From JBBRCE01 sp038205115 (lineage in GTDB: Bacteria; Planctomycetota; Planctomycetia; Pirellulales; JBBRCE01), in the NCBI GenBank assembly GCA_038205115.1, contig JBBRCE010000053.1, positions 1 through 33,333 of the forward strand: 33,333 bases of DNA, read 5' to 3'. Below the pieces are notes generated by a model. It was not told where the DNA came from, did not search any database, and saw only the letters and a program-made list of their open reading frames with translations. Of the stretch, positions 1-7,353 are shown in pieces; within the stretch, counting starts at the first letter, position 1, and every line of letters begins with the position of its first letter. The translations under genes and the position numbers were made by a program.

Positions 1-1509
1 TTGCATTCACTCGAAATCCTCCTTGAGTTGCGGAACATAGTCTTTCAACAACCATGTAACCCCGCAAATCACCGGCGGATTTCGAGTTTTTTTACGCAAC
101 CTCAAAAAGTACCAAACGGATATGCTTGGTTAAGGGCTAGCACCGGTGCCACGCTGGACCTCGGCGGCATGAATATGCCCGCCGATGTGACACTGGCCAA
201 TACGACCACCTCGCAGACGGTGGCGACGGATCCGGATGAGAGTGCCAACACACTCACACTTCGTTTGCACAACGTCCCAACGAAAGTGATCGGCAGTTCG
301 GGCGGTGGATCGCTGACCGGCGACAGCGGCGCAAACACATTGGTCGCCACCGCTGGCACCACCGCCATCGACGGCGGCAACGGCAACGATACCTTCATCG
401 TCAATGGTGGAATTGCAAATATCAATGTCGTGAGCGTGGCCGGCGATACCAAGACGGTGCTGCCGGATATTAATAACAGCGTCACCTATGTGACCAGTGT
501 TAATAATTCCGTCTACATCGACCTGAAAGCGGCCGGGCAAGAGTTGGTGATGTTCCGCGTATATGGCGATGGCAACATTGCACTCACCGCCAGCGGCGAT
601 GAAAACGGCCGGCTGCAGCTGACCAGCACCGGCACGGCGGTGATGTACAATTATTATCTCACCGCGGCGGCCGGCGGCTTCGATTGGATCAATCAGTCGG
701 GCGGCTTGGTGTATTTGGACGCGGTGACCTCGACCACAATCAAGCCCAACTTCGAAATCAGCGGTGGCTCGGTCTCGTTCTCCAGCACGACGACGGTCGG
801 CAACATTGTGACCGATGGCGGCGGCGCGTACATCAACTCGACGTTGCACGCGGATTCGATCTTCGTGCAAAGCGGCGTGGTTTACAATGGTACGCCGCTG
901 GTGGTCGCGCACGATCTACACATCGGAAATGGCTTGTTCTTTACGGCCGCGCATGGCAGCGAAGGCGCTAGAGCGCTGGTGGTTGACAACCTGACGATGG
1001 ACCGAGACGCCACGACGGGCTACTTCCCCGGCAAATTCGACATCAGCAACAACGTGTTGATCTGGCACGGCGGCGGCGCGACGGGCCTTGCCGCAGTCAT
1101 GACCATGTTGACTACGGGCTCCACTCAAAACAACTGGTACGGTTACGGTCTGAGCGGAATGGCCGGATACTATACTGCCTTGGGCGTGATGCAGAACAAT
1201 ACCCAAGTATTCAATTCCAACACGGGCGCGGTGACCAGCGGAGGGTCGGCATTTTACACGAGTTTCGCCGGTCAGTCTGTCGGAGTGAATGATGTGCTAG
1301 TCAAGTATACTTGGCAAGGCGATCTCGATTTGGATGGGCTCATTACAATCGCGGATTTGACGCTAATGGACCTCGCATTCGCTCGCCAGCAGACGGTCGG
1401 GCCGGTTTCCGGCTGGGTGAATGGCGACTTCGATCACGATGGCCAAATTACTGCCGGCGACTATGCGTCGATCGATTTAGCATTTGCCTACCAAACCGGC
1501 ACGCTGTAA
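1..1509 (+). CDS. Exported dockerin-type calcium-binding protein, 5' end missing
   Basis: The frame is open from base 1 to a TAA at 1507-1509 (502 codons), so the gene probably begins outside the window; the TTG at base 1 is only where the window starts. Around residues 120-135 there is a glycine/aspartate-rich stretch (GGNGNDTF) like RTX-type calcium-binding turns, followed by a beta-rich low-complexity region full of Thr, Ser, Gly and Asn. The last 65 residues hold two EF-hand-like loops, DLDLDGLITIAD and DFDHDGQITAGD, each followed by a helix ending in LAFA. This is the dockerin type I arrangement common at the C-terminus of large secreted planctomycete proteins. I infer an extracellular or cell-surface protein; the substrate or partner is unknown. 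The first 45 or so residues look unlike the rest and contain no signal peptide. It converges on pheT, 44 bases away. Confidence 0.75.
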   Translation: MHSLEILLELRNIVFQQPCNPANHRRISSFFTQPQKVPNGYAWLRASTGATLDLGGMNMPADVTLANTTTSQTVATDPDESANTLTLRLHNVPTKVIGSSGGGSLTGDSGANTLVATAGTTAIDGGNGNDTFIVNGGIANINVVSVAGDTKTVLPDINNSVTYVTSVNNSVYIDLKAAGQELVMFRVYGDGNIALTASGDENGRLQLTSTGTAVMYNYYLTAAAGGFDWINQSGGLVYLDAVTSTTIKPNFEISGGSVSFSSTTTVGNIVTDGGGAYINSTLHADSIFVQSGVVYNGTPLVVAHDLHIGNGLFFTAAHGSEGARALVVDNLTMDRDATTGYFPGKFDISNNVLIWHGGGATGLAAVMTMLTTGSTQNNWYGYGLSGMAGYYTALGVMQNNTQVFNSNTGAVTSGGSAFYTSFAGQSVGVNDVLVKYTWQGDLDLDGLITIADLTLMDLAFARQQTVGPVSGWVNGDFDHDGQITAGDYASIDLAFAYQTGTL

Positions 1510-1510
1510 C

Positions 1511-1546
1511 AGTTGCCGCTGTTGCACCGAAATAGTTGCGGCAACT
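1511..1546. terminator. Inverted repeat between convergent genes
   Basis: The arms AGTTGCCGC (1511-1519) and GCGGCAACT (1538-1546) pair perfectly over 9 bases around an 18-base loop, in the 44-base gap between the stop codons of the dockerin gene and pheT. Its position suggests a shared bidirectional terminator. There is no T-run on either side, so it is not a textbook intrinsic terminator. Confidence 0.4.
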
Positions 1547-1553
1547 CGGTCGC

Positions 1554-3572
1554 CTACGCGCGCAACTCCGCGCCTAGCGATTGTTGGCAGGCGGCGACGA
1601 CTTGATCGCGGACGCGGTCGGCTTCGTCGCTGGTCAAGGTGCCGTCGGTCCGGCGGAGTTGCATGGTGAGCAGCAGACTTTTTTTGCCAGGTCCGAGTCG
1701 GTCGGCGTCGCGGTAGGTGTCTTTGTATTGAACGTGCTCGAGCAGTTGTCCGCCCGAGCCACGCACGCAGGCGGCCAGGTCGGCCCATTGCGTGGCTTCG
1801 ACCACGACAAAGTTCAGATCGCGACTGACCGCCGGATAGGCAGAGAGCTCGCGGGCTTGCGGAATCAGTTGAGCAATTTCCATCAGCGTCGACAGCTTGA
1901 CTTCCGCCACGGTGGCTGATGCCCGCAGATCGAACGATTTGAGCGCGGCGGGCGTGAGCTCGCCGAGGAAGCCCCAGGTTTGATCGTTGAGTCGCAATTC
2001 GCAGCAGCGAACCGCATCGAGCAGCGGTTGTTGCGTTTTAGCGAGTTGGAGATCGGCGGCCGGGTTGATTGCCTGCACGAGCGATTCCAGCGCGCCTTTC
2101 ACTGCGAAATAATCGTCGCCACTGGCCAGCGCAATGACGATTTCTTCGCGCGGCAAGCCCTGCGGTTGGGCCAAGTAGACTTTAGCGATTTCAAACAGTT
2201 CGGCGCGGGGGTTGGCGGCCGCCTCGTTGGTTTGCCGCACGCCAAGCAGGCTGGGCGTCAGGCTGCGACGCAAGTATTCCGCACGGCGCATGATGGGCAT
2301 CAGCGTTTTCAGCGGCGCCGCGTCGGTCCAGGGGCTGAACGCGGTGGACCAGGCTTCATCGACCACGCTTAAGGTCAGCGCTTCGCTAAAACCGCCGGCC
2401 ACCAGCACCTGCCGCACTTTAGCCAGCACGCGATCTTGCGGCGTGCGAGTGCTGGGTGCCATCGGCACGCTAACGTCTTCGGGGATTTTGTCGTATCCGT
2501 GAATGCGGGCAACTTCTTCCACGAGATCGATTTCGCGGTTCAGGTCACGTCGCCAACTGGGCGGCACAACGTCCACCACGGTTGCGTCGGCGGCGGTTTC
2601 TTGGTTACCAAGCGCGGCGAGAATTCGCCGCACCTCGGTGGCCGGAATTTCAATGCCCAAGATGCGTTTGAGTTGCGCGAGTCGCAACGTGACCGGTTGG
2701 CGAGCGGCCGGCTGCCCGCCGACATCAATTGCGCCGCTGGCCAGTTCACCGCCGGCCGTTTGCAGAATGAGTTCGCAGGCGCGACGGCTGGCCCAATCGA
2801 CGCCTTGCGGATCGAGTCCGCGCTCAAACCGATATGACGATGGACTGTGTAAATTCAGTTTGCGGGCGGTCGCGCGAATGGACATCGAATCGAACTGGGC
2901 GGATTCCAGCAGCACGTCGCGGGTTGCCAGACCAACTTCGGTTTCGGCGCCGCCCATCACGCCACCCAGCGCCATTGGGCGGTTGGCGTCGGCAATCACG
3001 CACATACCTGGCTCAAGCTCGTAGGCTTTGTGATTGATGGCGGTGAAATGTTCGCCTTTTTTCGCCGGGCGAACAATGATCCGCCGGCCGCCGACTTTGA
3101 CAAAATCGAAAGCGTGGAGCGGCTGCCCACATTCCATCAGTACGTAGTTGGTAACGTCAACCACGTTGTTGATCGCAGCAATGCCGATGGTTGCCAGTCG
3201 TTCGACCAGCCACTTTGGACTGGGGCCAATCTTAACGCCGCGAATCAGCCGGGCCGTATAGCGCGGACACAATTCGGGGCACTCAACGCTGATACCTTGC
3301 AATTGTTCGCCGATGGCCGTTGCCGACTCGGCGGGCCGCGCAGGCGGAATTTTCAGTTCGCCACCAAACAGCACGGCAATTTCGCGAGCCACGCCAATAT
3401 GCCCCAGGCAATCGGGCCGATTGCTTGTGACTTCCAAGTCGACGCACCAATCGCCGCCGACGGCCGTGGTGGACTCGTGATTCAAGCCCGCCAGCATCAA
3501 ACGACGGGCGACGTCGTCCACGTGCAGGTCGAGCGACAGATACTCTTTGAGCCAATTCCAAGAGACAAGCAT
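1554..3572 (-). CDS. pheT: Phenylalanine--tRNA ligase beta subunit, short form
   Basis: Beta subunit of the heterotetrameric phenylalanyl-tRNA synthetase, which charges tRNA-Phe in the cytoplasm. The N-terminus MLVSWNWLKEYLSLDL is typical. The B3/4 editing region follows at about residues 100-270, the B5 domain near 290-360, a catalytic-like core domain in the middle, and a C-terminal FDX-ACB anticodon-binding domain at about 582-672 (LSAYPAVSRDLNFVV). The protein is 672 residues, against roughly 785-800 in most bacteria. The difference lies near the start: the segment after MLAGLNHES runs almost straight into LEVTSNRPDCLGHIGVARE, so the usual inserted OB-fold tRNA-binding (EMAP-like) domain at about residues 40-150 is missing. 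The ATG at 3572 gives the expected N-terminus. It lies 41 bases downstream of pheS and is surely cotranscribed with it. Confidence 0.96.
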   Translation of the reverse strand: MLVSWNWLKEYLSLDLHVDDVARRLMLAGLNHESTTAVGGDWCVDLEVTSNRPDCLGHIGVAREIAVLFGGELKIPPARPAESATAIGEQLQGISVECPELCPRYTARLIRGVKIGPSPKWLVERLATIGIAAINNVVDVTNYVLMECGQPLHAFDFVKVGGRRIIVRPAKKGEHFTAINHKAYELEPGMCVIADANRPMALGGVMGGAETEVGLATRDVLLESAQFDSMSIRATARKLNLHSPSSYRFERGLDPQGVDWASRRACELILQTAGGELASGAIDVGGQPAARQPVTLRLAQLKRILGIEIPATEVRRILAALGNQETAADATVVDVVPPSWRRDLNREIDLVEEVARIHGYDKIPEDVSVPMAPSTRTPQDRVLAKVRQVLVAGGFSEALTLSVVDEAWSTAFSPWTDAAPLKTLMPIMRRAEYLRRSLTPSLLGVRQTNEAAANPRAELFEIAKVYLAQPQGLPREEIVIALASGDDYFAVKGALESLVQAINPAADLQLAKTQQPLLDAVRCCELRLNDQTWGFLGELTPAALKSFDLRASATVAEVKLSTLMEIAQLIPQARELSAYPAVSRDLNFVVVEATQWADLAACVRGSGGQLLEHVQYKDTYRDADRLGPGKKSLLLTMQLRRTDGTLTSDEADRVRDQVVAACQQSLGAELRA

Positions 3573-3613
3573 GGCAGCGAGTGGGGCCGATGAAAGAATC
3601 GCGAAATGAGAAA

Positions 3614-4630
3614 CTAAAACTGCGACAGAAACCGCATGTCGTTACGGTAGAACTCGCGAATGTCGGTCACTTGGTGGCGACGGGCGCACACGCGTTCGAC
3701 GCCGAGGCCGAAGGCAAAGCCGGTAACTTCGTCCGGATCGTAACCGACGGCGCGGAGCACGTCGGGGTCGACCATGCCGGCGCCGCCCATTTCAATCCAG
3801 CGCTCGCCCCAGCTCATGTCGACCTCGACGCTGGGCTCGGTGAACGGAAAGAACGACGGCCGAAAGCGAATGTGTACGTCCCCGCCCAAAAAGCTGGAAG
3901 CAAACAGCCGCAGCACGCTCTTCAGGTCGGCCATCGTGACGTGTTTGTCGATCAGCAAACCTTCGATCTGATGGAACATCGGAAAATGCGTGGCGTCGGC
4001 GGTGTCGGGCCGATAGACGCGCCCGAGCGAGATGATTCGCACCGGCGGCGGCTGATTTTCCATGACGCGAATTTGCACCGTACTGGTCTGACTGCGCAGC
4101 AACAGCGGTTCGCCGGTTGTGCGCCCGGCCACGGTCAAGTAGAAGTTTTCGAGCGTATCGCGGGCAGGGTGCGACGCGGGGATATTCAGCGCCTCGAAGT
4201 TGTGCCACTCGTCTTCGATTTCAGGACCATCAGCCACGGTGAAGCCGAGCCGGCCCATGATGTCTTTGAGCTCTTCGATGGTCTGCGTGATCGGATGCAA
4301 GTGTCCGAGTTGCAGCGGCCTGCCCGGCAATGTGGGATCGAAGTCGCTGCCAGCAGTGGTTGACGTTTGGCCGGCCAATCGCTGCTGCGCGGACTGAAAT
4401 GCGAGTTCGATGGACGTTTTGACTTCGTTGAATCGTTTGCCGGCAGCCGGTTTGTCGGGCTTGTCGACCGCGCCCAGGGCCTTTTGCACGTCTTTCATGC
4501 GGCCGCTTTTGGCACCCAGAAATTCGATCCGCGCGGCCTCTAGCACCGTGGCGTCGGCGGCGGCTTTAAAGCCGGCGCTGGCGGCGGCAAACAGCGCATC
4601 GAGCTCAGTAATGAAATCAGCAAGTGCCAT
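3614..4630 (-). CDS. pheS: Phenylalanine--tRNA ligase alpha subunit
   Basis: Catalytic subunit of phenylalanyl-tRNA synthetase, forming Phe-AMP and Phe-tRNA with PheT. The protein is 338 residues, close to the usual 330-350. An N-terminal helical coiled-coil region (tRNA-binding arm) covers about residues 1-90. Class II synthetase motif 2 is seen as GRVYRPDTADATHFPMFHQ, and motif 3 as GFAFGLGVERV near residues 304-314. The frame stays open upstream to 4693, but the ATG at 4630 gives the normal start MALADFITELDALF, and the 21 extra residues upstream look non-coding. A weak GGA lies six bases before this ATG. It sits 96 bases downstream of rplT and 41 bases upstream of pheT. Confidence 0.97.
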   Translation of the reverse strand: MALADFITELDALFAAASAGFKAAADATVLEAARIEFLGAKSGRMKDVQKALGAVDKPDKPAAGKRFNEVKTSIELAFQSAQQRLAGQTSTTAGSDFDPTLPGRPLQLGHLHPITQTIEELKDIMGRLGFTVADGPEIEDEWHNFEALNIPASHPARDTLENFYLTVAGRTTGEPLLLRSQTSTVQIRVMENQPPPVRIISLGRVYRPDTADATHFPMFHQIEGLLIDKHVTMADLKSVLRLFASSFLGGDVHIRFRPSFFPFTEPSVEVDMSWGERWIEMGGAGMVDPDVLRAVGYDPDEVTGFAFGLGVERVCARRHQVTDIREFYRNDMRFLSQF

Positions 4631-4649
4631 AATGATCCATGTCAACGAA

Positions 4650-4680
4650 CAGAGGCGGGTCCAAATTAGACCAGCCTCTG
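4650..4680 (-). promoter_or_regulatory. Stem-loop in the rplT-pheS gap
   Basis: CAGAGGC (4650-4656) pairs with GCCTCTG (4674-4680). After one mismatch, GGTC (4658-4661) pairs with GACC (4669-4672) around a 7-base loop. The hairpin ends 20 bases before the pheS ATG on the minus strand. No T-run follows, so it is more likely an RNA-processing, stability or translation-control element than a terminator. The role is inferred from position only. Confidence 0.45.
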
Positions 4681-4726
4681 ATGAGTCTCGCAAGCGAGCA
4701 ATGATTGGGGTTTTAGCAGCGAGCGA

Positions 4727-5113
4727 CTAGCTCGCCTTGGGCTTGGGCGCGGCTTCTCGCTTGGGAAGCACGGCCTTGACTTGATTGACCAGCGCTTCGA
4801 AACCGGCCGGATCGTTCACGGCCATTTCGGCCATCGTCTTGCGATCCAGTTCGATCTTGGCCAGCACCAAGCCGTGGATGAATTCACTGTAACGCAAGCC
4901 CTGCATGCGGCAAGCGGCGTTGATGCGAATAATCCACAGGGCGCGGAATTCGCGTTTGCGTAGGCGACGGTCGCGGAAGGCGTAAACACCTGCCCGCACC
5001 AGGGTTTCTTTGGCCGTCCGCAGCAACTTGCGACGACCGCCGACAAAGCCTTTGACCTTTTTGAACAACCGCTTTTTACGGCGATTACGTGGCACACCAT
5101 TGGTTGTACGCAT
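4727..5113 (-). CDS. rplT: 50S ribosomal protein L20
   Basis: Ribosomal protein L20 (bL20) binds 23S rRNA early in large-subunit assembly and in several bacteria also represses its own operon. The protein has 128 residues, and the basic N-terminal half (NRRKKRLFKKVKGFVGGRRK) and the conserved YAFRDRRLRKREFRALWI and RINAACRMQGLRYSEFI blocks are unmistakable. The tail KREAAPKPKAS extends slightly past the E. coli end. The ATG at 5113 is chosen because GAAGGGATG lies seven bases upstream of it; a TTG two codons earlier (5119) lacks such a site. It lies downstream of rpmI with a 193-base structured gap. Confidence 0.97.
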   Translation of the reverse strand: MRTTNGVPRNRRKKRLFKKVKGFVGGRRKLLRTAKETLVRAGVYAFRDRRLRKREFRALWIIRINAACRMQGLRYSEFIHGLVLAKIELDRKTMAEMAVNDPAGFEALVNQVKAVLPKREAAPKPKAS

Positions 5114-5142
5114 CGACAATCATCCCTTCACGATTGCATGTC

Positions 5143-5261
5143 CGGGCCTCTCGAAAAGGTTCGAGACGTTGTATTGCCCGACCTGCTGACGAGCATTCGC
5201 CGTGCTGGCGAATGCAAACGGCGCGGCCAAAGCCGCGCCGCAATCCGAGGTTTTCCCTCGG
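5143..5261 (-). promoter_or_regulatory. Structured rpmI-rplT intergenic RNA (four stem-loops)
   Basis: Four inverted repeats follow one another upstream of rplT. CCGAGG/CCTCGG lies at 5245-5250 and 5256-5261. CGGCGCGGC/GCCGCGCCG, a perfect 9 bp stem with a 4-base loop, lies at 5219-5227 and 5232-5240. GCATTCGCC/GGCGAATGC, a perfect 9 bp stem with a 5-base loop, lies at 5193-5201 and 5207-5215. TCTCGAA/TTCGAGA lies at 5149-5155 and 5160-5166, enclosed by CGGGC/GCCCG (5143-5147, 5176-5180). GCCG at 5237-5240 could instead pair with CGGC at 5262-5265, so the first two stems are partly exclusive. No T-run follows any of them. Known L20 autoregulation in other bacteria makes an L20-responsive leader a reasonable inference. 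Confidence 0.55.
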
Positions 5262-5306
5262 CGGCCTTTCCGACGACTGAGAAATCGCCGGAAAAACACG
5301 TTTCAA

Positions 5307-5510
5307 CTAGTAGCTATTACCGGCCAGAGCGATGGTCAGCTTGGGCGTATCGTTGCTGTGCAACACGTGCGTGCCACGCAAGTTACGTTTACGCTTCTGA
5401 GACATTCGCGAGTTCAAGTGACTGGTGCCCGAGTGGCGATGCTTGATCTTACCGTTGGCGGTAACGCGAAATCGCTTCTTGGTGCCTTTGTGAGTCTTTT
5501 GCTTGGGCAT
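5307..5510 (-). CDS. rpmI: 50S ribosomal protein L35
   Basis: Ribosomal protein L35 (bL35), a small basic large-subunit protein. The 67 residues start MPKQKTHKGTKKRFRVTANG and continue with the conserved KIKHRHSGTSHLNSRMSQKRKR block; length and motif match the family. The ATG at 5510 has TAAGG seven bases upstream. It is the first gene of the rpmI-rplT-pheS-pheT group here. The infC gene that often precedes rpmI is not present: the next upstream gene is a DUF937 protein. Confidence 0.97.
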   Translation of the reverse strand: MPKQKTHKGTKKRFRVTANGKIKHRHSGTSHLNSRMSQKRKRNLRGTHVLHSNDTPKLTIALAGNSY

Positions 5511-5560
5511 CGAAAAACCTTACCTGCCGGACGGCGAAAATGGATTCTGCGTGACTGGGC

Positions 5561-5566
5561 ATTGTA
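5561..5566 (-). promoter_or_regulatory. Possible -10 box for the rpmI operon
   Basis: TACAAT reads on the minus strand about 50 bases before the rpmI ATG. No convincing -35 hexamer lies 16-18 bases further upstream, so this is tentative. Confidence 0.3.
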
Positions 5567-5604
5567 ACGATTCGACACTCTGGCTGTAAGTGCAAGCGGC
5601 AAAA

Positions 5605-6075
5605 TTACTGGCGCGTGCTAACCGGCGCCGCCGCGCTGCCCGTCAATGATTGACCCGAGCCCAGCAATTGCCGCAACATCGCCATCCCGGATTGCAGCAG
5701 GCCGTGATCTGGAACTTGTCCGTTGGGCGTCAATTTATCGACGACATGCGGCAACATTGTCGAGAGTTGCCCCAGCAGATCGCCCACCGGCAGTCCCGTT
5801 TGCTTGGCCAGACTGTCGATTTTTTCTTGCCCCAGGGCGCTACGAAGTTGATCTGCCGTGACTGGCATATTCGGCCCACTGCCGACCCACGACTTGACTT
5901 GTTCGCCGAGGCCTTTTTGCTTGAGATCGTTAAGCACGTTTTCCATTCCGCCGTGTCCCTGGATCATGCTGAAAACGGCTTCTAAGATGCCAGCTTGGTG
6001 TGGCGTGCCGTCGGGATTGGTGCCCGGCGCTGATTTCAGGCCAAACAATTGCAAAAAGAAATCGAGCATGCCCAT
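5605..6075 (-). CDS. DUF937 / YidB-like protein
   Basis: A 156-residue protein resembling the DUF937 (YidB-like) family of unknown function. Visible family features are the Gly-rich segment with VFSMIQGHGGMENVLNDLKQ at about residues 35-55, then KGLGEQVKSWVGSGPNMPVT, and the following helix with LRSALGQEKIDSLAKQTGLP. No signal peptide or membrane segment is visible; it is probably a soluble cytoplasmic protein. The frame extends upstream to 6126, but GGAGG at 6081-6085 lies five bases before the ATG at 6075, so that start is preferred; an ATG two codons later (6069) is also possible. It is transcribed toward rpmI with a 94-base gap and may have its own promoter. Confidence 0.85.
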   Translation of the reverse strand: MGMLDFFLQLFGLKSAPGTNPDGTPHQAGILEAVFSMIQGHGGMENVLNDLKQKGLGEQVKSWVGSGPNMPVTADQLRSALGQEKIDSLAKQTGLPVGDLLGQLSTMLPHVVDKLTPNGQVPDHGLLQSGMAMLRQLLGSGQSLTGSAAAPVSTRQ

Positions 6076-6282
6076 GGGTGCCTCCGTCAAAGAGAGTTTT
6101 GCAGCGTGACAAAACGACGCTAGCATCCAGATTAACTGGCAGCGCAGCGTTCACCTAGCAAATTCGCACGCAAAGAAAGGTGCTACCGACAAAACGCGAC
6201 GGCGAGCAAGAAGGGCCGCAGTTGGGCCAATTATTACGCGGCAGTCACTTCGGGCAGGCCGCGCGAAGCAAACGCTTAAAAA

Positions 6283-6353
6283 CTACCCGGCAAGGACTCG
6301 AACCTTGAATGAGAGAGCCAAAATCTCTAGTGTTACCATTACACCACCGGGTA
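6283..6353 (-). tRNA. tRNA-Gln (anticodon UUG)
   Basis: A full 71-base cloverleaf folds on the minus strand. It has a 7 bp acceptor stem TACCCGG/CCGGGTA, a D arm GTGT/ACAC, an anticodon arm AGAGA/TCTCT with loop TTTTGGC (anticodon TTG), a 4-base variable loop and a T arm CAAGG/CCTTG with loop TTCGAGT. The discriminator base is G. CCA is not encoded, so it must be added after transcription. UUG reads CAA glutamine codons. Confidence 0.95.
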
Positions 6354-6365
6354 TTACCGCGCTTG

Positions 6366-6394
6366 TTTATAGCCGATTCGCCGGCGGCTTGCAA
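6366..6394 (-). promoter_or_regulatory. Sigma-70-type promoter of tRNA-Gln
   Basis: On the minus strand TTGCAA (6394-6389) and TATAAA (6371-6366) are separated by exactly 17 bases, and the -10 box ends 12 bases before the mature tRNA 5' end. Hexamers, spacing and distance to the tRNA all fit a housekeeping promoter, the best one seen in this window. Confidence 0.7.
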
Positions 6395-6436
6395 CGCTAC
6401 CCTTCGTGGACAAAATCTTGCGGTCGCGGTCCCGAA

Positions 6437-7114
6437 TCAGGTTTCGTGCGCCGGACCGCGCTTCATCACGGAAAACGAGAGTTGTTCGAGTTCAATTGCC
6501 AAATCCACGCCCACTTTGCTGATGTGTTCCGGCAAGATGAGCGTAACCGGCGCAAAATTGACAATGCCTTCAACTCCGGCCGCGACCAATTTCTCTGCAG
6601 CGCTTTGGGCCGCCGCCGCCGGAACGACAACCATTCCCAAGCGGATTCGATGCTGCCGCACGATTTCCGGCAGATCATCTAACGAGAAGACCTGCACGGA
6701 CTCGATACGTTCGCCAATTTTTTGCGGATCGTTATCGAATGCAGCGACAATGCGAAAATGCTGCTGCCCAAATCCTTTGTAGCCCAGTAGCGCACGCCCG
6801 AGGTTGCCGACGCCAATCATGGCGACATTCCACTCGTGATCCGTGCCAAGAATTCCGCGAATGGCTTGAATCAATTCGTCGCAGCGATAGCCAATGCCCG
6901 GATAACCGAACTGCCCGAAGTATGTCAGATCTTTGCGAACTTGCGCGTCGCTAAAGCCGAGCAGGCTGCCGAGCTGACTGGAACTGGTGGTCTCGTGACC
7001 ATTGCGGAGCAGATGCTGCAATTCACGCAAGTACAGGCTCAACCGGCTGACGACGGCCTTGGGCACCGGGCCGTCAGTTCCCGCTGCCGCTTTATTGAAA
7101 TTTCCGTCGGTCAT
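6437..7114 (-). CDS. rex: Redox-sensing transcriptional repressor Rex
   Basis: Rex senses the NADH/NAD+ ratio and represses fermentative and respiratory genes when NADH is low. The 225-residue protein has the N-terminal winged helix (VVSRLSLYLRELQHLL and the recognition region SSSQLGSLLGFSDAQVRKDL, about residues 21-66), including the family's YFGQFGYPGIGY linker. The Rossmann nucleotide-binding motif GVGNLG follows at 101-106, then a FDNDPQKIG block and the C-terminal domain-swap helix. The ATG at 7114 gives a usual start; a GTG at 7141 would add nine residues. No neighbouring gene is an obvious Rex target. No convincing Rex operator was found in its upstream region. Confidence 0.95.
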   Translation of the reverse strand: MTDGNFNKAAAGTDGPVPKAVVSRLSLYLRELQHLLRNGHETTSSSQLGSLLGFSDAQVRKDLTYFGQFGYPGIGYRCDELIQAIRGILGTDHEWNVAMIGVGNLGRALLGYKGFGQQHFRIVAAFDNDPQKIGERIESVQVFSLDDLPEIVRQHRIRLGMVVVPAAAAQSAAEKLVAAGVEGIVNFAPVTLILPEHISKVGVDLAIELEQLSFSVMKRGPAHET

Positions 7115-7259
7115 TTCGCAACGAATTCCCGTTGGGGTCACACAACCGATCGGTTTCGAGCGTGAAAATTCAGGTCAAACTTAAACCAATCGCCGGGCGC
7201 AGGCAAGTGGCCAGCGGCCAATTGTCGGTTGCCCAGCGGGGCGTTCGGTAACTCAATGC

Positions 7260-7297
7260 AAAAAACCTCGGCGCGCCATCAGGGCAACGCCGAGGTT
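7260..7297 (-). terminator. Intrinsic terminator of the prepilin gene
   Basis: AACCTCGGCG (7264-7273) pairs perfectly with CGCCGAGGTT (7288-7297). On the minus strand the stem is followed by T residues (complement of the A-run at 7260-7265). It lies 56 bases past the prepilin stop codon and upstream of rex. On the plus strand no T-run follows, so it acts on the minus strand. Confidence 0.8.
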
Positions 7298-7353
7298 CCT
7301 ATGCGATTTCGTCTGTCGTCCGCCCAAGAGCGAAGCGGTCAAACCAAGCCAAC

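Noticed and set aside
130..912. Long antisense frame (260 codons) under the dockerin gene.
   Set aside because: Its product is Arg/His/Ala-rich without domains, while the plus strand encodes recognisable calcium-binding motifs.
7142..7353. Possible Rex operator near TGAAAATTCA (around 7164) upstream of rex.
   Set aside because: The arms are too short and the spacing is wrong for the TTGTGA-N6-TCACAA type site; it is only a weak AT-rich palindrome.
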